Shown here: positions 50,201-57,712 of the stretch, in pieces
How the letters are laid out: each line of letters starts with the position of its first letter
Position numbering within the stretch: the stretch's first letter is position 1
Origin: Janibacter limosus NBRC 16128
GTDB taxonomy: Bacteria; Actinomycetota; Actinomycetes; Actinomycetales; Dermatophilaceae
DNA length: 64,000 nucleotides
Assembly (NCBI RefSeq): GCF_001570985.1
Contig: NZ_BCSS01000013.1
Span: 1-64,000 of the forward strand
Direction of reading: 5' to 3'
Translations under genes and position numbers: made by a program
Notes under the pieces: generated by a model
Told to the model about the DNA's origin: nothing
What the model saw: only the letters and a program-made list of their open reading frames with translations
Databases searched by the model: none

Positions 50201-51124
50201 TCAGTCGGCGACAGTGATGACGATCTTGCCGGTGGCCGAGCCGCTGCGGCTCGCCGCGAAGGCCTTGGTGATGTCCTCGAGGGCGAAGCTGCGGTCGATC
50301 TCGACCTCGAGTCGTCCGGCCGCGACCTCGTCCAGCAGCTGCGCCAGGCGCTCGCCGTCGGGACGCACCCACACCCAGCGGCCGCCGTGCTCCTCCACGG
50401 TGGGGTCGGCGATCGACGCGAGGCGGCCCCCTTCGCGCAGCACGTCCAGGGAGATGTCGAGGACGCCACCGACGAGGTCGGCCACGGCGTCGAATCCGTC
50501 GGGAGCGACGTCGCGCAGGCGCTCCCGCAGGCCCTCGCCGTAGGCCACCGGCGTCACCCCGATCGCGCTCAACTTGTCGTGGTTGGCCGGCGAGGCGGTC
50601 CCGACGACCTTCGCCCCGGCGGCCACCGCCAGCTGCGAGGCGAGGTACCCGACCCCACCGGACGCGGCGTGGACGAGGAGGGCGTCCCCCTTCGTCACGG
50701 CGAGGGTCTCGAGGACGCGAAGGGCGGTGAGCCCGGTGAGCGGCACGGCGGCGGCGATGTCGTCGCTCACCCCGTCGGGGACGGCGGCCACGTCGTCGGC
50801 CATGACGCTCACGTACTCGGCGAAGGTGCCGGCGGAGACGATCTGCTTGCGGGCGTAGGCGGCCACCCGGTCCCCCTCGGTGAACTCGGGGGTGTCCGGG
50901 CCCACCGCGTCGACGACGCCGGCCACGTCCCACCCGGGGATGACGGGGAAGGTCGCGTCCATGAGGGCGTCGAGCCCACCCGACATGACCTTCCAGTCCA
51001 CGGGGTTGACCGACGCGCGGGTCACCCGGATGCGGACCTCACCGGGCCCCACCTTGGGGATCGGTCGGTCGGTCATCCGCAGCTCGTCGTCGTCGCCGTA
51101 TCGGTCATAGGTCATTGCACGCAT
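50201..51124 (-). CDS. Zinc-free MDR-family NADPH oxidoreductase (quinone reductase-like)
   Basis: 307 residues. GroES-like N-terminal half (VRIRVTRASVNPVDWKVMSG, FPVIPGWDVAGVV) and Rossmann half with LVHAASGGVGYLASQLAVAA. No structural-zinc Cys cluster is seen, so it belongs to the quinone oxidoreductase/crotonyl reductase side of the family. ATG at 51124 chosen; a GTG at 51142 is an alternative. Confidence 0.85.
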   Translation of the reverse strand: MRAMTYDRYGDDDELRMTDRPIPKVGPGEVRIRVTRASVNPVDWKVMSGGLDALMDATFPVIPGWDVAGVVDAVGPDTPEFTEGDRVAAYARKQIVSAGTFAEYVSVMADDVAAVPDGVSDDIAAAVPLTGLTALRVLETLAVTKGDALLVHAASGGVGYLASQLAVAAGAKVVGTASPANHDKLSAIGVTPVAYGEGLRERLRDVAPDGFDAVADLVGGVLDISLDVLREGGRLASIADPTVEEHGGRWVWVRPDGERLAQLLDEVAAGRLEVEIDRSFALEDITKAFAASRSGSATGKIVITVAD

Positions 51125-51214
51125 GGTGGGGACAACAGACACGTCGCGCAGGTCATTCCGCCGCGTGGCCGACTCGCCGAAGCCTGCGACCTTTGCCTCG
51201 ATGTCGTGGCCGTC

Positions 51215-51498
51215 TCAGCTGTCGGGGATCATCCGGATGCTGCTCACCTTGGTGCCGATCGTGAGCGCGCCGCCACCCGAGCCCTTGACCTTCAGGCTCT
51301 TGACGATGGTCACTGCGTCCCCGTCGACCACGGGGTTTGCCGACGGCGTCACGCGTGATCGGCTCGGCGTCCTCACCCGTGGTGCCCTGCGCGTCCGCGG
51401 TCCACTCGAGCGCACATTGGGCAGGTGAGCACAGGGCCGCTCTCGTAGGTGAGATCGCTGGCGCACTCGGGGCACAGAGGGAGCTGGTCGTCGGACAT
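51215..51498 (-). pseudogene. PhnA/YjdM-like zinc-ribbon protein broken by two frameshifts
   Basis: Reading the minus strand, the N-terminus MSDDQLPLCPECASDLTY...TCPMCA is followed after a shift by EWTADAQGTTGEDAEPITRD, and after a second shift by VVDGDAVTIVKSLKVKG and GTKVSSIRMIPDS-stop. Joined, this is a full-length PhnA/YjdM relative. Around 51410 two bases appear missing (CA-x-EW expected); around 51335 one extra A sits in an AAA run. Inactivated gene or sequencing error. Confidence 0.8.
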
Positions 51499-51564
51499 CG
51501 ACAAGATCTCACTGGAGAGCCGTCACGACGGACGCAGGTCGCGGCCGGGTGACATCGTAGGAGC

Positions 51565-52695
51565 ATGGTCAGTCACCCCGCCCCCTCCACGCCCACCATC
51601 GCGGCCGAGGAGGACGTCAACCGCTACGACCCTGAGTACCGGGGATGGTTGGAGACGGCGATCCGCAGGGTGCGCAGCGACGCCAACCGCTCGGCGGACA
51701 CCCACCTGGTCCGGGTGCCTCTCCCCGCGCAGTGGGGCGTGGACCTCTATCTCAAGGACGAGTCGGTGCACCCGACCGGGTCCCTCAAGCACCGACTCGC
51801 GCGCTCCCTCTTCCTCCATGCCCTGTGCAACGGGTGGATCCACCCGGGCAAGCCGGTCATCGAGGCGTCCAGTGGATCGACCGCCGTGTCGGAGGCCTAC
51901 TTCGCCTCGCTGATCGGTGTCCCCTTCTATGCGGTGATGGCGCGATCGACGAGCCAGCAAAAGGTGGACCTCATCGAGTTCCACGACGGGACCTGCCACT
52001 TCGTCGACAACGCCCACGAGGTCTACGCGGTCGCCGCGGCGCTGGCCGAGGAGACCGGCGGTCACTACATGGACCAGTTCACCTACGCCGAGCAGGCCAC
52101 CGACTGGCGCGGCAACAACAACATCGCGGAGTCGATCTTCGAGCAGATGTCGATGGAGGAGCACCCCGAGCCCGCATGGATCGTCGCGACCGCCGGCACC
52201 GGTGGCACCTCGGCGACCCTGGCCCGGTACGTCCGCTACACCGGGCGGTCGACGGGCATCTGCGTCGCGGACCCGGAGAACTCCGCCTTCTTCCCCGGGT
52301 GGCGTGACCACGACCCGAGCGTCACAACGGCGATCGGCTCACGCATCGAGGGCATCGGGCGGCAGCGGGTGGAGTCCAGCTTCATCGCCTCGAGCATCGA
52401 CCGGATGATGCGCGTGCCCGACGCGGCGTCCATCGCCTCGGTCCTGCTCCTGGAGGAGCTCATCGGCACGCGAGCGGGCGCCTCCACGGGGACGAGCCTG
52501 TGGGCCGCGCTGCGCATCGTGTCCGAGATGGTGCAGGCAGGGACGCAGGGGAGCATCGTCTCGTTGATCTGCGACCCGGGCGAGCGCTACCTCGACAAGT
52601 ACTACTCGGGGACCTGGCTGCAGGAGCAGGAGATCGACATCGCTCCGTACCAGCGGCGACTGGAGGACTTCATGCGCACGGGCCGGCTGGTCTGA
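51565..52695 (+). CDS. PLP-dependent cysteine-synthase-fold enzyme (Cds1-like)
   Basis: 376 residues, fold-type II. PLP lysine in HPTGSLKHRLARS (about Lys75), substrate loop EASSGSTAVSEAYFA, and the phosphate-binding VATAGTGGTSATLARYV. The SSGST variant of the usual TSGNTG loop and the length resemble mycobacterial cysteine desulfhydrase Cds1 (Rv3684) more than O-acetylserine sulfhydrylase. It may release pyruvate, ammonia and sulfide from cysteine, or make another beta-substituted alanine. First of three plus-strand genes. Confidence 0.8.
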   Translation: MVSHPAPSTPTIAAEEDVNRYDPEYRGWLETAIRRVRSDANRSADTHLVRVPLPAQWGVDLYLKDESVHPTGSLKHRLARSLFLHALCNGWIHPGKPVIEASSGSTAVSEAYFASLIGVPFYAVMARSTSQQKVDLIEFHDGTCHFVDNAHEVYAVAAALAEETGGHYMDQFTYAEQATDWRGNNNIAESIFEQMSMEEHPEPAWIVATAGTGGTSATLARYVRYTGRSTGICVADPENSAFFPGWRDHDPSVTTAIGSRIEGIGRQRVESSFIASSIDRMMRVPDAASIASVLLLEELIGTRAGASTGTSLWAALRIVSEMVQAGTQGSIVSLICDPGERYLDKYYSGTWLQEQEIDIAPYQRRLEDFMRTGRLV

Positions 52696-52797
52696 GGACG
52701 GGTCTGCTGGAGGACTCGAGCCGGCACGACGACTGGTCGGACCCCGTCGACATCCGGCGTACAGTCCACGAAGGAGCTGACTTTGGCTCCGCCACCA

Positions 52798-54023
52798 TGG
52801 GAGTTCGGATGTCCGGCACCGCTCATCAATCCTCACCAGTCCCCCCTTCGTCGGGAACGACCACCTCGAGCTCACTCCTCACCCTCGGCCTGCTCGCAGG
52901 ATCGACGATGGAGAACGAGCGGCGGCTTCCGCTGCACCCTCACCACCTGGACCGCATCGACCCCGACGTGCGAGCACGCATGGTCGTCGAGCGCGGCTAC
53001 GCCGCCGACTTCCAGCTGGGACCCGGGTACATCGAGTCGCGCGTGGGTCGGGTCGCCGAGCGCGCCGAGGTCATCGCGTCCGCTGACGTCCTGCTGCTGC
53101 CCAAGCCGCAGGCCGCCGACGTGTCCGCGCTGCCCGAAGGGCGGACCCTGTGGGGGTGGCCGCACTGCGTGCAGGACGCCCACATGACGCAGACCGCGAT
53201 CGACCGCCGGCTCACGCTCATCGCCTTCGAGGCCATGAACCACTGGACGCGCCGTGGGGACTTCAGCCTCCACGTCCTCCACAAGAACAACGAGCTGGCC
53301 GGCTACTGCTCCGTGCTGCACGCGTTGAGCCTCAGGGGGTCGACCGGTGACTACGGGCCGCGGATGAGTGCGGTCGTCATCGGCTTCGGCGCCACGGCAC
53401 GAGGCGCGGTCACCGCCCTCAAGGCGCACGGGATCCACGACATCCAGGTCCTCACCCAGCGTGGTGCCTCGGCCGTCGGGTCGCCGATCCACAGCGCGCA
53501 CATCACCCAGCTGCACACCGACGACGGCCCGATCCACCTCAGCACCGTGCCCACGCAGGACGGTGACGTGCTGCTCCCGACCTTCCTCGCGTCGCACGAC
53601 CTCGTCATCAACTGCACGCTCCAGGACCCGACCTCACCGATGACCTACCTGCGGACCGAGGACTTGCAGGAGTTCGCCGCGGGCAGCTTGATCATCGACG
53701 TCTCGTGCGACGAGGGCATGGGTTTCGAGTGGGCCAGACCCACGACCTTCGACGAACCGATGTTCACCGTCGGTGAGGGCGTCAACTACTACGCCGTCGA
53801 CCACAGCCCGTCCTACCTGTGGAACTCCGCCACCTGGGAGATCAGCGAGGCGATCCTGCCCTTCCTCCGCACGGTGATGCAGGGCCCGTCAGCCTGGACA
53901 AAGAGCCTGACCATCTCCCGCGCGATCGAGATCCACGACGGAGTGATCAAGAACCCAGCCATCCTGGAGTTCCAGGGGCGCGAGGCCGCCCACCCCCACG
54001 TCCGGGCTGCTCAGGTGTCCTGA
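52798..54023 (+). CDS. Alanine dehydrogenase / N5-(carboxyethyl)ornithine synthase-like
   Basis: About 408 residues (404 from the ATG at 52810). After a Ser/Thr/Pro-rich N-terminus comes TLGLLAGSTMENERRLPLHP, the start of alanine-dehydrogenase/CEOS folds. The Rossmann motif is SAVVIGFGATARGAVTALKA; ELAGYCSVLHAL and FTVGEGVNYYAVDHSP are CEOS-like. Such enzymes reductively join pyruvate to an amino acid side-chain amine or interconvert alanine and pyruvate. The start is uncertain. It lies about 100 nt after the PLP-enzyme gene, with a possible -10 TACAGT in between. Confidence 0.75.
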
Positions 54024-54036
54024 CTCGGCGCTGCGG

Positions 54037-54042
54037 CACAAT
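54037..54042 (+). promoter_or_regulatory. -10 box, leaderless start of the GGCT-like gene
   Basis: CACAAT, 7 nt, ATG at 54050, located after the stop codon of the upstream dehydrogenase gene. Confidence 0.45.
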
Positions 54043-54049
54043 GGGAGCG

Positions 54050-54730
54050 ATGAGTACGACAGACCTCTGGTACGTGTCCTACGGGTCCAACATGTCCCGT
54101 CGGCGGCTCGGCTGCTACATCGAAGGGGGCCAGCCGCCCGGCGCACAGATGAGTTATGTCGGCGCACGGGACACCACGATGCCGCTCGCGGACATCGCCG
54201 TCACCCTCCCGGGGAGCCTCTACTTCGCGGGCGAATCCCGGACCTGGGGCGGCGGGGTGGCCTTCTACGACCACGACTCCCCCGGCGCCACCGCTGCCCG
54301 CGCGTACCGGATCACCGTCAGCCAGTTCGTCGACATCGCTGCCCAGGAGATGCACCGGATCCCTGACCCCGGCGACCCGCTCGAGGCCGTGCTCCTCAAC
54401 GGCCTGCCGGACGCTCGCCACCAGGTCGGGCCGGGTGTGTACGAGACCCTCATCGAGGTCGGTCGGCACGACGGCCTGCCGATGCTGACCTTCACCGCTC
54501 CCCACGGCCTGGACGCGACCTCGCACGCTGCCCCTCGGCCCGCCTATCTCGCGATGCTGGCCGAGGGCCTGCGAGAGGCGCACGGCTGGGACCAGGAGCA
54601 GGTCGACCAGTACTTCGCCTCCGTCATCCGCGGTGAGGGCGAAGGGCGTCGGGCGGCTCTCCCTTCGCACAGCCCTGACGCGCTGGACCTGATGGCACGC
54701 GACCCCGACTTCGCCGGCAGCCGCGAGTAG
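54050..54730 (+). CDS. Gamma-glutamylcyclotransferase-like (GGCT-fold) protein
   Basis: 226 residues. N-terminal LWYVSYGSNMSRRRLGCY carries the YGSN motif of the GGCT fold, and GGGVAFYDHDSPGATAARAY is a matching strand. GGCT enzymes cyclise gamma-glutamyl amino acids to 5-oxoproline. The usual catalytic Glu cannot be placed with certainty, so the activity is open. Third gene of the 51.6-54.7 kb plus-strand group. Confidence 0.75.
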   Translation: MSTTDLWYVSYGSNMSRRRLGCYIEGGQPPGAQMSYVGARDTTMPLADIAVTLPGSLYFAGESRTWGGGVAFYDHDSPGATAARAYRITVSQFVDIAAQEMHRIPDPGDPLEAVLLNGLPDARHQVGPGVYETLIEVGRHDGLPMLTFTAPHGLDATSHAAPRPAYLAMLAEGLREAHGWDQEQVDQYFASVIRGEGEGRRAALPSHSPDALDLMARDPDFAGSRE

Positions 54731-54762
54731 CGCAGCCGCGGCCACGCACCTCCGGAGATGAT

Positions 54763-55020
54763 TCAGCCGCTGGCGAACGCTCGTGCCTGCCAGCGACCAG
54801 CGCGGTGCTCGATCTCGATCGGATGATCGAAGCACTCGCTCACCAGGACGGTCGCAAGGTCTCTGCGTGACCGGTGCAGCTCGTCGACGGTGCTGAGGAA
54901 CTGCTCGCGTGCCGCGACGTCGAGTCCTGTGGAGGGCTCGTCGAGCAGGCAGCGGCAGCGCGTGCCCGTAGGCACCTGCTCACGCTCATGGCGGGCTGAG
55001 GGTCGACTTGCAGGGCGCGC
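54763..55020 (-). pseudogene. Remnant of an ABC transporter ATPase
   Basis: The minus strand encodes LLDEPSTGLDVAAREQFLST with an HRSRRDLATVLVSECF tail: Walker B, D-loop and the C-terminal end of an ABC ATPase. Just upstream a degenerate signature-like HEREQV remains, and in another frame APCKSTL (about 55015-54995) looks like a Walker A end. About 100 residues that should separate them are missing. Internal deletion plus frameshift; non-functional. Confidence 0.65.
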
Positions 55021-55077
55021 GACCTCCGGAAAGACGAACGGGGGAGCCGTGAGCATGCCGCATGAGTCCGCCAGAGG

Positions 55078-56163
55078 TCAGACGTTGAAGCGGAACTCCA
55101 CCACGTCGCCATCGACCATGACGTATTCCTTGCCCTCCATGCGGACCTTGCCCGCAGCCTTGGCGTCCGCCATCGAGCCGAGCGTGTCGAGGTCGTCGAA
55201 GGAGACGACTTCGGCCTTGATGAAGCCACGCTCGAAGTCGGTGTGGATGACGCCGGCTGCCTGGGGGGCCTTGTCGCCGCGGTGGATTGTCCACGCACGC
55301 GACTCCTTGGGGCCGGCGGTCAGGTAGGTCTGCAGGCCGAGGGTGTTGAAGCCCTTGCGTGCCAGCTGGTCCAGGCCCGGCTCGTCGATGCCCACGGACT
55401 CGAGCAGCTCGCGCGCCTCCTCGTCCTCCAGCTCGGCGACCTCGGACTCGAGCTTGGCGTTAAGGAAGATCGCCTCGGCCGGCTCGACGAGCGCCTGCAT
55501 GCGGTCCTGCAGGTCGGTGTCGGTCAGCTGGTCCTCGTCGACGTTGAAGACGTAGATGAAGGGCTTGGTGGTGAGCAGGCCCAGCCCCGCGGCCAGCTCC
55601 ATGTCGACCCCGGCAGCGCACCCCTTCGCAAAGAGGGTGTCGCCCGCCTCGAGGACCTCGCGGGCAGCAACGGCCGTGTCGAGGACGGCCTTGTCGATCT
55701 TCTTTCCCTTGAGCTCCTTCTCGAGGCGCGGGATGGCGCTCTCGAGGGTCTGCAGGTCAGCGAGGACGAGCTCGGTGTTGATGGTCTCCATGTCGGAGGC
55801 GGGGTCGATGCGACCGTCGACGTGCGTCACGTCGTCGTCAACGAAGGCGCGCACCACCTGGCAGATCGCGTCCGACTCACGGATGTTGGCGAGGAACTTG
55901 TTGCCCAGCCCCTCCCCTTCGCTCGCACCGCGGACGATTCCGGCGATGTCGACGAAGGAGACCGTCGCGGGGAGGATCTTCTCGCTGCCGAAGATCTCGG
56001 CGAGCCGCTTCAGCCGGACATCCGGCAGCGGGACGACGCCGACATTCGGCTCGATGGTCGCGAAGGGGTAGTTCGCGGCCAGGACGTTGTTCTTGGTCAG
56101 CGCGTTGAACATCGTCGACTTGCCGACGTTGGGGAGACCGACGATTCCGATGGAGAGTGCCAC
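55078..56163 (-). CDS. ychF: Ribosome-associated ATPase YchF (OLA1 family)
   Basis: 361 residues. Obg-like P-loop GIVGLPNVGKSTMFNAL, G3 FVDIAGIVRGASEGEGLGN, NVDE in the base-recognition loop (typical of ATP rather than GTP preference), and a C-terminal TGS domain (GVIHTDFERGFIKAEVVSF). GTG start at 56163, with TAGACT 9 nt upstream. Confidence 0.95.
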   Translation of the reverse strand: MALSIGIVGLPNVGKSTMFNALTKNNVLAANYPFATIEPNVGVVPLPDVRLKRLAEIFGSEKILPATVSFVDIAGIVRGASEGEGLGNKFLANIRESDAICQVVRAFVDDDVTHVDGRIDPASDMETINTELVLADLQTLESAIPRLEKELKGKKIDKAVLDTAVAAREVLEAGDTLFAKGCAAGVDMELAAGLGLLTTKPFIYVFNVDEDQLTDTDLQDRMQALVEPAEAIFLNAKLESEVAELEDEEARELLESVGIDEPGLDQLARKGFNTLGLQTYLTAGPKESRAWTIHRGDKAPQAAGVIHTDFERGFIKAEVVSFDDLDTLGSMADAKAAGKVRMEGKEYVMVDGDVVEFRFNV

Positions 56164-56175
56164 GGGGACAAGAGT

Positions 56176-56469
56176 CTAACCGGGCGAAGGGAGATCCCCA
56201 CCTCGGTCCCCGGCGGCCACCCACCGACGCAGCAGGAAGCGCAACGACCACCAGATCGCGACGAAGAGCACGAGCAGCCCGACGAGGCGGCCCCAGGAGC
56301 CATCAGAGGTGGCGAGGACGGGGATGTAGAGCAGTGTGCACAGGACCGGGATCGCGGCAAAGATCAGGGCGAAGTCCTTGACCGTCTCGCGTCCCCACAT
56401 CGACCAGAGCAGCACCCGGCGGGTCGGCCGACGACGAGGCAACGTCAGGTCGTCGAGGGGGTCACTCAC
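56176..56469 (-). CDS. Small two-helix membrane protein
   Basis: 97 residues, function unknown. Basic N-terminus, then two hydrophobic segments (FALIFAAIPVLCTLLYIPVL and LVGLLVLFVAIWWSLRFLL). Its ATG overlaps the stop of the NUDIX gene by 4 nt, so it is translationally coupled to it. Confidence 0.75.
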   Translation of the reverse strand: MSDPLDDLTLPRRRPTRRVLLWSMWGRETVKDFALIFAAIPVLCTLLYIPVLATSDGSWGRLVGLLVLFVAIWWSLRFLLRRWVAAGDRGGDLPSPG

Positions 56470-57026
56470 GAGGCCCCCGGCTCCGCGGAGTTCTCGAGGT
56501 AGGCCGTGCCGTCAGCGCGCCCCATGGCGATCTCGGCGATCATGCGGGCGGTGTACGGCGCGACGTGCTCGGCGACAGTCGCGGCATCGGCCCAGTGGAC
56601 GGCCTTGAGCTCGCGGGTCTCGAGCGTGGCGCCGTCGAGGAGGTCCTCGGGGACGTGACCGAGGTCGAAGAGACAGAGCAGCGCATCGTCCCAGCCGCGG
56701 TAGGGCGGCAGCCAGTTGACCGCGAGCATGCTGCGGACGGCGACGTCCAGTCCGAGCTCTTCCTTGACCTCACGCACGACGCAGTGAGCGGGCGACTCCC
56801 CCGGGTCGACGATGCCGCCGGGCAGGTCCCAGTCCTTCTTGTACGTCAGCTGGCACAGGGCGATGCGGTCACCGTCGGTGCGCAGGATCCCCTGGGCGAT
56901 GAGGCGCTTGCGGGGCATCCGGGCGTTGAGGATCTTGTTGAACGCCAGGCGCCCGGCCTCGGTCGCGAGGTTGGGTCGAGTCGTGGAGGCCTTGACCTGC
57001 TCCTCGGTGGGCTCGTGGCTCGTCAT
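56466..57026 (-). CDS. NUDIX hydrolase
   Basis: 186 residues. A complete Nudix box GX5EX7REUXEEXGU is present: GGIVDPGESPAHCVVREVKE-ELGLD. Substrate not predictable; could be a nucleotide sugar or oxidised nucleotide. N-terminal ~35 residues are helical and specific to actinobacterial members. Coupled to the downstream membrane protein gene. Confidence 0.9.
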   Translation of the reverse strand: MTSHEPTEEQVKASTTRPNLATEAGRLAFNKILNARMPRKRLIAQGILRTDGDRIALCQLTYKKDWDLPGGIVDPGESPAHCVVREVKEELGLDVAVRSMLAVNWLPPYRGWDDALLCLFDLGHVPEDLLDGATLETRELKAVHWADAATVAEHVAPYTARMIAEIAMGRADGTAYLENSAEPGAS

Positions 57027-57045
57027 GCTCCTGAGGCTACCCGCG

Positions 57046-57597
57046 CTACTCCCCGAGCCGGCCGTCGATCCGCTCCCGCAGCAGGTCCGCGTGACCGAGG
57101 TGGCGGGAGTACTCCTCGATCATGTGCAGAAGCAGCGCGCGGATGCTCCACGTGCCGCCGCCGTTGTCCTCGAAGGCGTCGTCGAGCGCGCGCACCGCGA
57201 CGATGGCGTCGGCCGCGCGACACTCAGCCCTCCAAGTGGCCAAGGCGTCGTCGACGCACTCTCGGGTGCCGACCGCGTCGTCCCACTCACCGTCCGCGTT
57301 TCCCGGGCCGCGGTAGAGGGTCGCGACGTCCTCGCCCGCGACGCACTGGCGTCACCACCCCTGCTCCACGCGGGCAAGGTGGCGGACCAGCCCGAGGAGG
57401 GACATGGTCGACGGCTCCACGGCACGGGTGGCGAGCTGCTCCGGGGACAGGCCCGCGCACTTCGCCTCGAGCGTCTCGCGTTGCCACCGGACGAAGTCCA
57501 GGAGCAGCTGGCGCTCGTCACCGACCGGGTCGAAGGGGGTCCGCGGGTCCTTCCCGTCGTCGCCGAGGAGCATCTGCGCGCGCGGGGTCTGCCTCAT
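57046..57597 (-). pseudogene. DinB/DUF664 family gene interrupted by an in-frame TGA
   Basis: One continuous frame encodes LLLDFVRWQRETLEAKCAGL, MSLLGLVRHLARVEQGW, then TGA (57352-57354), then RQCVAGEDVATLYRGPGNAD and IRALLLHMIEEYSRHLGHAD to a normal stop. The two halves form a complete DUF664 protein with no frameshift; relatives have an aromatic residue (often Trp) at the TGA. A TGG-to-TGA change is the simplest explanation. GATCGT 7 nt before ATG 57597 suggests the promoter persists. Confidence 0.75.
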
Positions 57598-57712
57598 GCC
57601 TCCCACGATCGTGCCGCCGACGCCCGATCGTCAACGCCGATGCGGCAGTCGGTTGTCGGTGCTCGACGAGACCATGGGTCATGGGTCGTCGACGAGGACG
57701 AAGGGGGATGAC

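Noticed and set aside
54731-55077. A small independent gene encoding the 97-residue frame at 54763-55056.
   Set aside because: It lacks Walker A and a full signature, its N-terminus is low-complexity, and a Walker A-like trace in another frame shows it is a deletion remnant.
57352-57354. The in-frame TGA of the DinB gene as a selenocysteine codon.
   Set aside because: No SECIS-like hairpin follows it, the family is not known to use selenocysteine, and relatives have an aromatic residue there.
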